Positions 12,129 to 23,189 of a stretch of DNA of 64,000 bases are shown here, in pieces. Below the pieces are notes generated by a model. That model did not search any database and was not told the origin of the DNA. It saw only the letters and a list, made by a program, of their open reading frames with translations. The stretch comes from Flaccisagitta enflata. Lineage: Eukaryota > Chaetognatha > Sagittoidea > Aphragmophora. Numbering within the stretch: position 1 is the stretch's first letter; the number at the start of each line of letters is the position of its first letter. The position numbers and the translations under genes were made by a program. The stretch spans positions 59,272,001 to 59,336,000 of the forward strand of contig OZ231126.1 in NCBI GenBank assembly GCA_965153355.1. The letters are read 5' to 3'.

Positions 12129-12339
12129 GGAGTATATATGTAGTTTTGTGTTAAATTGTAAGACAGAGCACGCGACTGTAGGGCTGTTGGGCTAATTTTG
12201 CTAAAAGCCAAAACTTATCATTACTTTTTCAATGGTCCATCACTCAGTTGCTTGCACGGGTTTCATTGTGCACTGCTTTGCACGCTGCTTTGTTGGTCAG
12301 TTCCGCGATCACTTTTTGGCAATTTTTTTAACTTATTTG
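12129..12339. other. Left flank of the 5-kb inverted repeat
   Basis: Unannotated sequence ending in TTTG directly before the palindrome. The same four bases follow the right arm. Confidence 0.4.
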
Positions 12340-14789
12340 CGGTCTTACGCACGGGTCCTGAAAAGTCGATAAAAAATTGGCAGAGATACACTATTCTTAA
12401 AAATGGTACCAATGTGTCCGGAATAACTCCCTCTAGCACACTGAACACTTTTTTGGCCCAAAAAATGGGCCAAAAAAAATAGTTACAAAAAAAACCTCAA
12501 AAAATGGCCATTTTAGGCTATTTTTTAAGGTTTTGACCCTGAAAACCACATCAAAAAGTATCCAAATATCTTCAAATTGGGTATTTACGTGTACCTGCAT
12601 CCAATTCATCATTCTCAGAAAAAAAAATGACAATTTTGAAAATTCTAGGCACCTATAATGGTCCAAAATTAATTTTTTGACACTACCAAACACAGAAAAA
12701 AAGGGCTTTCCCATGCTTAAACTAGTCCGATTGTCATGAAATTTGAACTGAAGCTTCTCAACTTCCACTGCTAGTACCCCTTAAAATTTTATGACAATCG
12801 GAGCAAGTTAAGATGCCTAAATTGGACCTCAAAGTCCAAAAAATGAAATTTCAAAATCGAAAAAAATCGACTTTTGGGCTGTAACAATGTCAATGTATGG
12901 CAAAAATGACTAAACCATGACCCAAAAACTGATCTTCAGGTTGATGGTGAACTAGAAAAAAAATATCAGCCCTTGTTTTGCATTCCTCCCCCCAAAAAAA
13001 CAAACAAGGTGTTGTCACTCGAAAACTGGCATTTTTGGCTATATTTTGAGGTTTTGACCCTAAAATCACATCATAAAGGGTCCAAATAACTTAAAATTGG
13101 GCATTCACGTGTAACTGAATCCTATTGATCATTCTCAGAAAAAAAAATGACAATTTTGAATATTTTGGGTACCCATAATGGCCCAAAATTGATTTTTTGA
13201 CACTACCAAACACAGGAAAAAAGGACTTTCTCATGCTTAAACTAGTCCAATTGTCATAAAATTTGAACTGTAGCTTCACAACTTCCACTGCCAGTGCCAC
13301 ATAAAATTTCATGACAATCGGAGCAAGTTAAGATGCCTAAATTGGACCTCAAAGTCCAAAAATGAAACTTGAAATTCAAAAATAATTGACTTCAGGTTGT
13401 AACAATGTCAATGTATGGCAAAAATGACTAAACCATGACCCAAAAACTGATCTTCAGGTAGATGGTGAACTAAAACACAAATATCAGCTCTTGTTTTGCA
13501 TTCCTGGCGCCCCTCAAAAAAAAATGAACAAAGTGTTGTCACTCAAAAACTGGCATTTTTGGCTATTTTTTGAGGTTTTGACCTCAAAATCACATCAAAA
13601 AGGGTCCAAGTAACTTGAAATTGGGTATTTACATGTAACTGCATCCTATTCATCATTTTAAGAAAAAAAATGACAATTCTAAAAATTTTAGGTACCTATA
13701 ATGGCCCAAAATTGATTTTTTGACACTACCAAACACCGAAAAAAAGGGCTTTCCCATGCTTAAACTAGTCCGATTGTCATAAAATTTGAACTAGAGCTTC
13801 TCAACTTCCACTGCTAGTACCCCATAAAATTTTATGACAATCGGAGCAAGTTAAGACGCCTATATTGGAGGTCAAAGTCCAAAAATGAAATTTGAAAATC
13901 AAAAATAACCGACTTTTAGGTTGTAACAATGTCAATGTATGGCGAAAATGACTAAACCATGACCCAAAAACTGATCTTGAGGTTGATGGTAAACTAAAAA
14001 AAATATCAGCCCTTGTTTTGCATTCCTGCCCCCCCCAAAAAAAAAACAAACAAACAAGTTGTTGTCACTCGAAAACTGGTATTTTAGGCTATTTTCTATG
14101 GTTTTGACCCTGAAAACCACACCAAAAACGGTCCAAATACCTTCAAATTCGACATTTACATGTAACTACATCCTGTTCATCATTCACAGAAAAAAGAATG
14201 ACTCCTCTGAAAATTTTGATGCCTTTTGCATCACTGCCCCTGCCCACCGGTATGCGACGGGTAGCCCTGAAGCCGTGTATCCAGCCTTTGAAGTTGAAAA
14301 TGGCTGAATGATTCACCAGGATTCATAAATGGTAACCATACTGGTGAAATAGAGTAGACCTCCACTTCGGCATTAAAAAAGAGGTATTGAGGCTTGAAAA
14401 GCTCTTAAACGCTGAAAATGATATACCACTATGAGACTGGCTGACTGAAGGACTGACTGACTTACTAAAGCTGTGGCGTGTCCACACATATTTGATATTT
14501 CACAACCAATTGGAATGATTCCACTAAAAAGTACTTTCAAACAAAAAGTTTTGATAAAGAAAAAAAAAATATTTTGGCGAGAAGAACCGACGGAAAGAGA
14601 TGGATGGACAGAAACGTCTATGAAAGTGCTCTGGCGCACCTGGGAAAGCATATATTAATGACAAAAGAATGAAAGAGAGAAATAGATATAGTTACAATCC
14701 GCTATTACGGACCCGGGAGTAACAGAAATCTCAGAGGGAGCAACAAAACATTGTATTATAGACAGTTTTCCCAATGTAAAAGAAGTTCT
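12340..14789 (+). repeat. Left arm of a ~5-kb near-perfect inverted repeat
   Basis: The arm starts CGGTCTTACGCACGGGTCC and ends GGGAAAACTGTC-class sequence (read inverted) at the centre. It is the reverse complement of 14859-17296 over about 2.45 kb, with scattered substitutions and small indels (a net difference of about 12 bp). From outside inward it holds about 3.3 copies of a 524-bp satellite (12500-14225), a HINE 3'-end fragment (about 14228-14290), a unique-looking 300 bp and a HINE 5'-end fragment (about 14585-14652). I see no transposase. It could be a giant foldback element or an inverted duplication. Confidence 0.92.
12500..14225 (+). repeat. Tandem 524-bp AT-rich satellite, left array
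   Basis: The words AAAACTGGCATTTTTGGC, GGTTTTGACCCT, CACTACCAAACAC, TTAAACTAGTCCGATTGTCA, ATTTTATGACAATCGGAGCA and AATGTCAATGTATGGC recur in fixed order. Unit starts lie near 12500, 13021, 13545 and 14071, so the period is 521-526 bp and the last copy is partial. Open frames inside it are short and differ between units, so it is not coding. Confidence 0.9.
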
Positions 14790-14858
14790 TTCATATATAT
14801 ATATAGAAGAAGTTCTTTTATATATATATATAGAAGAAGTTCTTTTATATATATATAT
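14790..14858. repeat. Centre of the inverted repeat: TA-rich short tandem units
   Basis: The spacer consists of AGAAGTTCTTT followed by (TA)n, repeated three times. It is itself partly self-complementary, so the hairpin could close almost to the centre. Confidence 0.85.
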
Positions 14859-17296
14859 AGAACTTCTTTTACATTGGGAAAACTGTCTATAATACAATGT
14901 TTTGTTGCTCCCTCTGAGATTTCTGTTACTCCCGGGTCCGTAATAGCGGATTGTAACTATATCTATTTCTCTCTTTCATTCTTTTGTCATTAATATATGC
15001 TTTCCTAGGTGCGCCAGAGCACTTTCATAGACGTTTCTGTCCATCCATCTCTTTCTGTCGGTTCTTCTTGCCAAAATATTTTTTTTTTCTTTATCAAAAC
15101 TTTTTGTTTGAAAGTACTTTTTAGTTGAATCATTCATATTGGTTGTGAAATATCAAACATGTGTGGACACGCCACAGCTTTAGTAAGTCAGTCAGTCCTT
15201 CAGTCAGCCAGTCTCATAGTGGTATATCATTTTCAGCGTTTAAGAGCTTTTCAAGCATCAATACCTCTTTTTTAATGCCGAAGTGGAGGTCTACTCTATT
15301 TCACCAGTATGGTTACCATTTATGAATCCTGGTGAATCATTCAGCCATTTTCAACTTCAAAGGCTGGATACACGGCTTCAGGGCTACCCGTCGCATACCG
15401 GTGGGCAGGGGCAGTGATGCAAAAGGCATCAAAATTTTCAGAGGAGTCATTCTTTTTTCTGTGAATGATGAACAGGATGTAGTTACATGTAAATGTCGAA
15501 TTTGAAGGTATTTGGACCGTTTTTGGTGTGGTTTTCAGGGTCAAAACCATAGAAAATAGCCTAAAATACCAGTTTTCAAGTGACAACAACTTGTTTGCCC
15601 CCCCCCCCCAGGAATGCAAAACAAGGGCTGATATTTTTTTTTAGTTTACCATCAACCTCAAGATCAGTTTTTGGGTCATGGTTTAGTCATTTTTGCCATA
15701 CATTGACATTGTTACAACCTAAAAGTCGATTATTTTTGATTTTCAAATTTCATTTTTGGACTTTGACCTCCAATATAGGCATCTTAACTTGCTCCAATTG
15801 TCATAAAATTTTATGGGGTACTAGCAGTGGAAGTTGAGAAGGTCTAGTTCAAATTTTATGACAATCGGACTAGTTTAAGCATGGGAAAGCCCTTTTTTTT
15901 GGTGTTTGGTAGTGTCAAAAAATCAATTTTGGGCCATTATAGGTACCTAAAATTTTTAGAATTGTCATTTTTTTTTTTAAAATGATGAATAGGATGCAGT
16001 TACATGTAAATACCCAATTTCAAGTTACTTGGACCCTTTTTGATGTGATTTTGAGGTCAAAACCTCAAAAAATAGCCAAAAATGCCAGTTTTTGAGTGAC
16101 AACACTTTGTTCATTTTTTTTTTGAGGGGCGCCAGGAATGCGAAACAAGAGCTGATATTTGTGTTTTAGTTCACCATCAACCTGAAGATCAGTTTTTGGG
16201 TCATGGTTTAGTCATTTTTGCCATACATTGACATTGTTACAACCTGAAGTCAATTATTTTTGAATTTCAAGTTTCATTTTTGAGGTCCAATTTAGGCATC
16301 TTAACTTGCTCCGATTGTCATGAAATTTTATGTGGCACTGGCAGTGGAAGTTGTGAAGCTACAGTTCAAATTTTATGACAATCGGACTAGTTTAAGCATG
16401 AGAAAGTCTTTTTTTCCTGTGTTTGGTAGTGTCAAAAATCAATTTTGGGCCATTATGGATACCCAAAATTTTCAAAATTGTCATTTTTTTTCTGAGAATG
16501 ATCAATAGGATTCAGTTACACGTGAATGCCCAATTCTAAGTTATTTGGACCCTTTATGATGTGATTTTAGGGTCAAAACCTCAAAATATAGCCAAAAATG
16601 CCAGTTTTCGAGTGACAACACCTTGTTTGTTTTTTTGGGGGGAGGGCCAGGAATGCAAAACAAGGGCTGATATTTTTTTTCTAGTTCACCATCAACCTGA
16701 AGATCAGTTTTTGGGTCATGGTTTAGTCATTTTTGCCATACATTGACATTGTTACAGCCTAAAAGTCGATTTTTTTCGATTTTGAAATTTCATTTTTTGG
16801 ACTTTGAGGTCCAATTTAGGCATCTTAACTTGCTCCGATTGTCATAAAATTTTAAGGGGTACTAGCAGTGGAAGTTGAGAAGCTTCAGTTCAAATTTTAT
16901 GACAATCGGACTAGTTTAAGCGTGGGAAAGCCCTTTTTTTCTGCGTTTGGTAGTGTCGAAAAATCAATTTTGGGCCATTATAGGTGCCTAGAATTTTCAA
17001 AATTGTCATTTTTTTTTCTGAAAATGATGAATTGGATGCAGGTACACGTAAATACCCAATTTGAAGATATTTGGATACTTTTTGATGTGGTTTTCAGGGT
17101 CAAAACCTTAAAAAATAGCCTAAAATGGCCATTTTTTGAGGTTTTTTTTGTAACTATTTTTTTTGGCCCATTTTTTGGGCCAAAAAAGTGTTCAGTGTGC
17201 TAGAGGGAGTTATTCCGGACACATTGGTACCATTTTTAAGAATAGTGTATCTCTGCCAATTTTTTATCGACTTTTCAGGACCCGTGCGTAAGACCG
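14859..17296 (-). repeat. Right arm of the ~5-kb inverted repeat
   Basis: Reverse complement of the left arm, including the mirrored 524-bp satellite units (about 15412-17137) and both HINE fragments. Differences between the arms, such as CCAAAAAAACAAACAAGG in the left arm against a longer GGGGGGAGGGCC-type stretch at about 16638, show that the two arms have diverged slightly. It ends GCGTAAGACCG, followed by TTTG. Confidence 0.92.
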
Positions 17297-17949
17297 TTTG
17301 CCATCCCCGCGCAATTTCGGCTGCCTTTCTTCATCGTTGCCCTAGCTAGCGAGGGAGAGTGAAACCGACAACGTCAAATTTATTTTTTGTCAAAAATCGC
17401 TTAGTTTTGTATTTTTTTATGTATATGGAACATGAAATAATTGGTTTATGTCATATAAATGATCAAATTATCCTATATTAATTACTAACTATTCATATAG
17501 ATCATGGAGAGGCCAATAACTGTCGTGAAATAGCGGTGTTCAAACAGTATATATCAGCTATGCCAATTTCATCATATTTAATTAATTATAAACAAATAAA
17601 AACGCCTCTTAATATGGCGTTATGATTTATAACTTTTTATAGGAAAAACTTTGTAAAATTTGTGATCGAACGCCGTTGGCCGCGTCCAAATTGGCTCACC
17701 CGATCGACGCCGCCAGCCTCGCATAAGTTAAAAAAATTAATTCAGCGAAAATTCATCATGGTTGTTGTCTTGTTTCAGCGGTGCAGAATTGCGGCTGTTA
17801 CGAATACTGATCAAAAGAAGATTTTTCCTTCCTGCACCATTTTTTAAGATAATGATTGATAAAGTATATGTTTCAGCATATCATTCGAATCCTCTTTTCA
17901 TGAAGAATATGAAAGTAATAATGAATATTATTTTCTCAAAAAGCTGTGG
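17297..17949. other. Intergenic DNA, nothing recognised
   Basis: Mostly AT-rich. The last 70 bp (ATCATTCGAATCCTCTTTTC, then ATGAAGAATATGAAA) recur diverged at about 21263-21300, just beyond the other end of the 21-bp repeat region. Confidence 0.45.
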
Positions 17950-18641
17950 CTATTGTGACCACAGACTCGAAAACCGAGACCACAGACTCGGAAATCGCGC
18001 CCACAGACCCGTAAATTACGCCCACAGACTCATAAATTGTGCCCACAGACTCGTAAATTGCGCCCACAGACTCGTAAAATGCGCCCACAGACTCGTAAAT
18101 TGTGCCCACAGACTCGAAAATTGCACCCACAGACTCAGAAATTGCGCCCACAGATTTGGAAATCGCCCCAACAGACTCGGAAATCGCCCCCACAGACTCA
18201 GAAAACGCCCCCACAAATTCAGAAATTGCCCCCATATAGTTGGAAATTGCCCCCACAGGCTCGGAAATCGCCCACACAGACTCAGAAATCGCCCCCACAC
18301 ACTTGGAAATCGCCCCCACACACTCGGAAATTGCGCCCACAGCCTCGGAAATCGCGCCCACAGACTCAAAAATTGCGCCCACAGACTCGGAAATCACACC
18401 CACAGACTTGGTAATCACACCCACAGACTCGGAAATCACACCCAGAGACACGGAAATTGCGCCCAGAGACTCGGAAATCGCGCCCAGAGACTCGGAAATC
18501 GCGCCTACAGACTCGGAAATTGTGACCATAGACTCGGAAATTGCGCCCACAGATTCAATAATTGCGACGCCAGACTTGTAAATTGCGCCTACAGACTCGT
18601 AAATTGCGCCCACAGACTCGTAAATCGTGCCCACAAACTCG
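17950..18641. repeat. 21-bp minisatellite, left part
   Basis: About 33 units of a 21-bp motif, consensus near AAATYGCGCCCACAGACTCG. Because 21 is divisible by three and the unit lacks stop words, at least five reading frames stay open and give heptad repeats such as AHRLGNC and PQTRKLR (plus) or ESVGAIS and SLWAQFP (minus). That pattern is expected from the repeat itself and does not show a gene. Confidence 0.95.
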
Positions 18642-18643
18642 TA

Positions 18644-20019
18644 CACCGTCTTTAAATCGAATTGAGTTATGTTAAACCTTTATAAATCCTAAATTACTTG
18701 GCAAAAAGTCTTCAAATTTTCAGAGAATGTTGGTAATAAACTACGGTTTTGTTAAGTAAAACTTCAATTTTTGGTCATGGAAAGGTGAGGATCAGCAAAT
18801 CAATAAAGAAAGTGGATTTTTATGGGCAAAATCATTTATTTCTTAGGGTTTTTTGAAGGAAATTGTTATTATAAACTTACCGTTTCTAAATACATTGAAC
18901 TGGAACCCTGAGACTGGTCTCCAATTAAAAAAAAAGATCATACGACGGAAAATTTACGAAGGAAAATGAACTGTTTCACAATACTTTTTGCATCATTATC
19001 AGGACAATAATGAAGCTGGAATGCTTTTAGTGGACAAATTGTCTCTAAGGATACTTGGTGCATACATTTTTATCATATTCTGACTTAAAATGTAATTTGA
19101 ACCATGCGATTCACATGAAAACAGGCAAGAAAATGATGATTTTTAGTGATTTTCTGCTTACACTTTTTTTCATTTTCTGAGGTTGAAATTCTAAGAAAGC
19201 CAAATACAGGGAAATTTTGCATTTTGAAAAACATAGTTCTCTCTGTAATCGATTTGGGAAGAGAACTATGTTCTTTGTTTTTTCATTTTTTCATTTCCTA
19301 TGCAAATTTAGAATTTCAACCAGCCCCCTGTCAGTGACCAAAAATAAAATAAGTACAAATTTTCAAAGTAATTTTTTTGGTAACATTGGCTAAACTTGGT
19401 CCTTTTGCTGAATCAATGCAAATTTTTCTTTTAGATATTATATCTGAGCCATCTCAATCATCTTTATTCACTTATTTTTGCATTTTCATTTATACATTTT
19501 TTCTATTTTGATCTTCTTTGAAACACAAATGTTGCCTTCGGAGGGAAGCCGTCATACATTTTAGTTTTGTCAAAATTTTTGACCATTTATTACATTTCGG
19601 AAGATTTTAATCAATTTTCCAGAATGTGAATTCTGCATGACAGCAGAATTTTTTTTTCAAATCAATAGTAACCTCTTGAAATATCCAAGTTTTCTAAAAA
19701 ATTTTGACAGAATTGAAATCTATGATATAATGTCTGCCATTTGAGACTTTCACCAGGGCTGTAGCTTTTTTCTTTAGAAATAGCATGCAAATAAAGAAAG
19801 CTTCCTTGCGGAAGAGAATATGGAAGAATTGTCGCTGCTTCAAAAGTGAATTTTATTTGATGTTTTGTCAATCCTCAACTATCTAATACTCGAATTTGAG
19901 GTTCTGTGTAACAAAACCGTAGTATGTTGCCAACATTCTCTGAAAATTTGAAGACTTTTTGCCAAGTAGTTTAGGATTTATAAAGGTTTAACATAACTGA
20001 ATTCGATTTAAAGACGGTG
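18644..20019 (+). mobile_element. TA-flanked MITE with ~125-bp inverted ends, inside the minisatellite
   Basis: The left end CACCGTCTTTAAATCGAATT and the right end AATTCGATTTAAAGACGGTG are inverted copies. The similarity continues for about 125 bp (TAAACCTTTATAAATCCTAA, then CTTCAAATTTTCAGAGAATG). A TA is present on both sides (18642-18643 and 20020-20021), as in Tc1/mariner-type elements. Removing the element and one TA restores an ordinary 21-bp unit, ACTCGTAAATCG. The 1.1-kb interior has no transposase frame. A related, shorter element lies at 42418-43018. Confidence 0.88.
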
Positions 20020-20021
20020 TA

Positions 20022-20515
20022 AATCGGGCCCACAGACTCAATAATTGCGCCCACAGACTCGGAAATTGCGCCCTCAGACTCAGAAATTGCGCCCACAGAT
20101 TCGGAAATTGCCCCCACAGACCCGGATATCGCCCCCACAGACCCCGAAATTGCCCCCACAGACTCGGAAATTAAGACCACACATACAAAAATTGAGACCA
20201 CAGACTCGGAAATTGCGACCACAGACTCGGAAATTGCGACCACAGACTCGGAAATTGAGACCACAGACTCGGAAATTGAGACCACAGACTCGGTAATCGA
20301 GACCAGACTGGGAAATCGAGACACAGACTGGGAAATCGAGACCACAGACTGGGAAATCGAGACCACAGACTGGGAAATTGAGACCACAGACTCGGAAATT
20401 GAAACCACAGACTCAGAAAACAAGACCACAGACTCAGAAATTGAGACCACAGACTCGGATATTGAGACCACAGACTCGGATTTCGAGACCACAGACTCGG
20501 ATATTGAGTGAGCAA
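20022..20515. repeat. 21-bp minisatellite, right part
   Basis: Continuation of the 21-bp array after the MITE. Units on this side have drifted to the form GARACCACAGACTCGGAAATT, with some 19-20-bp variants around 20290-20390. Two more isolated units (GACAGACTCGAAAACTGC and CAAAGACTCGGAAATGACG) appear at 21212-21260 beyond a CA array. Confidence 0.93.
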
Positions 20516-20604
20516 ACAAGCCAGTGAATGGAGCGAGGGAGCAAAGCGATTGTAGCAAAGCAGAACAAACATAGCGGGCATCCAGCCTGAATCCACCCAA
20601 ACCC

Positions 20605-20660
20605 CCACACATGGATCGACGGACCGACCAAGCCTCTTATAGAGTTGCTTGTCCACAACT
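20605..20660 (-). mobile_element. HINE-like 5' end, truncated
   Basis: GGACCGACCAAGCCTCTTAT followed by AGAGTTGCTTGTCCACAACT is the reversed head of a TTGC-subfamily copy. It abuts the next copy with no spacer. Confidence 0.65.
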
Positions 20661-20812
20661 AACAAGGCCGGATACACGGCCACCAGTTGCGGACGGGTGG
20701 GCAGGGGCGGAAATGCGCGTTTCCCTTTTCGACCGTGCTCACGGACCGACAGACTAACGGACAGACCAACGGATGGACAAAGCCTCTTATAGAGCTGCGT
20801 GTCCGCAACTAA
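20661..20812 (-). mobile_element. HINE-like element, TTGC subfamily
   Basis: On the plus strand it begins AACAAGGCCGGATACACGGC, then AGTTGCGGACGGGTGGGCAG. It ends with a GGAC/GACA run, CCTCTTATAGAG and the head hairpin TGCGTGTCCGCAACT before an A run. The AGTTGCGGAC near the 3' end is a copy of the head's 5' decamer, so it can pair with it. Confidence 0.82.
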
Positions 20813-20835
20813 AAAAGATGAAATCGTGCAAGCGG

Positions 20836-20861
20836 AGAGAGAGAGAGAGAGAGAGAGAGAC
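20836..20861. repeat. (GA)n microsatellite
   Basis: A short GA run. Confidence 0.9.
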
Positions 20862-20992
20862 CTATTGTAATTGTAACTCAGATTCCGAAATGTGACAGAT
20901 GAGGGAGCAGATAAACGGGGCATCTTCGCTTCGAAACTTCCTTCGAATCTTCTTTTTCCACCTCTCAACATTCACGTCAGTGGACACATTTG

Positions 20993-21019
20993 CTCACACA
21001 CACAGTTGCACACACACAC

Positions 21020-21066
<47 letters not shown>

Positions 21067-21082
21067 TTCGCGTGCAAGCACT

Positions 21083-21146
<64 letters not shown>

Positions 21147-21160
21147 AACACACACACAAA

Positions 21161-21202
<42 letters not shown>
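20993..21202. repeat. (CA)n microsatellite
   Basis: About 200 bp of CA with ACATACAC, AAACAC and one longer interruption (TTCGCGTGCAAGCACTG). Confidence 0.96.
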
Positions 21203-21369
21203 AAAAATTGCGACGACAGACTCGAAAACTGCAACCAAAGACTCGGAAATGACGACCACATATCATTCGCTTCCTCTTTTCATGTAGAATATGAAAATGG
21301 GGATAATATTTTTTTTCTATCAATGCTGTTACGCCAATATTCGGAAAACACGTTTTTAAGACTTATAAC

Positions 21370-21490
21370 TAGGGATGTGGAAGCGATTGACCGCTTCCGT
21401 TTTAGAGGATGGGATAGCTACTAGTATTCGTACTACAAAATGGAAGCGGAAGCGGAAGCGGTACCAAAATTGACCGTTTCCACATCCTTA
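21370..21490. mobile_element. 121-bp hAT-like MITE
   Basis: The inverted ends are TAGGGATGTGGAAGCG and, on the other strand, TAAGGATGTGGAAACGG. The element is flanked by a perfect 8-bp direct repeat, CTTATAAC (21362-21369 and 21491-21498), the duplication size of hAT elements. It contains three GGAAGC units. Far too short to code for anything. Confidence 0.85.
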
Positions 21491-21583
21491 CTTATAACTC
21501 CTATCAAGCTCCCCAATTATAAGTGTACTATTGTGACCCGAGTAGAAAATCATGAAAACTGACAATGAAATTGAAGATTTCTT

Positions 21584-21650
21584 AACAAGGCCGGATACAC
21601 GGGCCTAGATGGTGCACCGGGCGTTATCTATTCTTAGACCTATCCCTAGC
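21584..21650 (-). mobile_element. HINE-like 3' end fragment, GGTGC subfamily
   Basis: AACAAGGCCGGATACACGGG is followed by GGTGCACCGGGCGTTAT and one ACCTATCCCTAGC unit. This matches the 3' parts of the elements at 22126 and 47000. Confidence 0.7.
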
Positions 21651-21674
21651 GTATTGGAACTATATTAAGTTTTT

Positions 21675-21861
21675 AGTCGCGTGCACGCGACTCTACAACC
21701 CGCTTTGTCCGTCGGTCGGTCGGTTGGTCCGTCGCACTTTACTTTTTTTAATGATTTTATTTCTTGGACCTCACTGCTCCTGCCCATGTTGTCTAGTGAC
21801 CTCAAATATGGCCCCTGCCCACCCGCACGCTACTTCGGTAGCCGTGTATCCGGCCTTGTTT
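21675..21861 (+). mobile_element. HINE-like element, TCGC subfamily
   Basis: Head AGTCGCGTGCACGCGACT, CTCTACAACCCGCTTTGTCC, a GTCGGTCG run, CTCCTGCCCATG, CCCCTGCCCACCCGCACGC and a 3' hairpin GCCGTGTATCCGGCCTTGTT. Nearly full length and very close to the inverted copies at 22831 and 61913. Confidence 0.87.
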
Positions 21862-22125
21862 TTGAAGAATGAGTTTTTATTTTCATAAAAAGAAAGAGAG
21901 AGAGAGAGAGAGAGAGTGCGAGACAGACAGACAGAGCTATGAAATTCAAATAAGTTAGGATTTGATCACAAAAATTTCATATCTTCTTAAACTGGCCAAT
22001 CTTCGCCAGTTTAAAGCCTGTAATATTAATTGAAATTATACTGTGCACAGTGTGAATATTTTTTTTTCTTTCTATGAGGTCTAGCTATGGGATATGTTCA
22101 AAAAACAAAAAACAAAGCCATTTTT

Positions 22126-22730
22126 AGGTGCGCCATAGCACCTCTATAAGAGGCTCTGTCTGTTGGTTGGTTGGTCGGTCGGTTGTTCGGTCACGCTTGA
22201 GTTGAAAATCTCGAAAAGAAGCAAATATCACTGGGAATGATTCAGAAATATGCTAGGATGATACCCAGTTGCATCTAAGCACCTCTATAAGATGCTTTGT
22301 CCATCCGTCCATCCGTCGGTCACGCTCAAATGAAAAATCGCTAAAAATGTTTGAAATCAATTGAAAACTCATTTCGTACAACATTGATGATTTCATTCAC
22401 TCAAACAATCAGCCACGGTTAGGTCCTAAAGAGCTGGGGATGGGTCGATTAGGTCTGAGGATAGGTCTGATAGAGCTAGGGATAGGTCTGATAGAGCTGG
22501 TTATAGCTCTGATAGAGCTGGTTATAGGTCAAATAGAGCTCAGGATAGGTCTGATAGAGCTCGGGATAGGTCTGATAGAGCTCGGGATAGGTCTGATAGA
22601 GCTCGGGATAGGTCTGATAGAGCTAGGGATAGGTCTGATAGAGCTAGGGATAGGTCTGGTGGAGCTAGGGATAGGTCTAAGAATTAATAACGCCCGGCGC
22701 ACCGTCTTGGCCCGGGTATCCGGCCTGGTT
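22126..22730 (+). mobile_element. HINE-like element, GGTGC subfamily, with internal minisatellite
   Basis: The head is AGGTGCGCCATAGCACCTCT. A GTCGGTCG run and a second head-like block (GCATCTAAGCACCTCTATAA, about 22270) follow, then a unique-looking body and about eleven units of a ~21-bp minisatellite (GGTCTGATAGAGCTAGGGATA, one base per unit variable) at 22440-22680. The 3' part GGCGCACC pairs with the head GGTGCGCC, and the end is GGTATCCGGCCTGGTT. The elements at 35381 and 47000 share this architecture, reversed. Confidence 0.85.
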
Positions 22731-22830
22731 CTCAATTTTGCCAATTTTGACCTCTCTCAGTCCTCCACTGGCCCAGTAAAACCTTTAATAATCTTTGCAT
22801 CATTTCCCCTCTTTGATGAAATATACTTTA

Positions 22831-23024
22831 ACAAGGCTGGATACACGGCTACCGAAGTCGCATGCGGGTGGGCAGGGGCCATATTTGAGGTCACCAGACC
22901 ATTTGGGCAGGAGCAGTGAGGTCAAAGAAATAAAATCATAAAAAAAAATAAAGTGTGACCAACCGACCGACCGACAGACCGACCGACGGACAAAGCGGGT
23001 TTGTAGAGTCGCGTGCACGCGACT
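22831..23024 (-). mobile_element. HINE-like element, TCGC subfamily
   Basis: Reverse-oriented full copy: AACAAGGCTGGATACACGGC, AAGTCGCATGCGGGTGGGC, a GACC/GACA run, CAAAGCGGG and the head hairpin TCGCGTGCACGCGA before an A run. Confidence 0.87.
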
Positions 23025-23189
23025 AAAAACGTGGCCATCTCTCAATCCTGCCAATTTTTTTGCCAGTTCTCGGCCATCTATTGCTCAAATTAAGCCTCTT
23101 GCTGATAGGGGAGCACCCTTTTCAGCATGATAAACATAAGGAGTGGAAATGTATAAAAAACTGCGACAAAGATGTGTTTATATGAATAA

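Noticed and set aside
16868-17203. 111-residue open frame present in both palindrome arms
   Set aside because: It lies in the 524-bp satellite, is not maintained in neighbouring units, and has no recognisable motif.
17762-18655. A 297-residue open frame of AHRLGN-type repeats and its counterparts on the other strand
   Set aside because: Length divisible by three and absence of stop words in a 21-bp unit explain openness in several frames at once; no start context, splice signals or non-repeat domain.
17950-20515. Regular short repeats that could suggest a CRISPR array
   Set aside because: Units are contiguous 21-mers without unique spacers, in a eukaryotic context.
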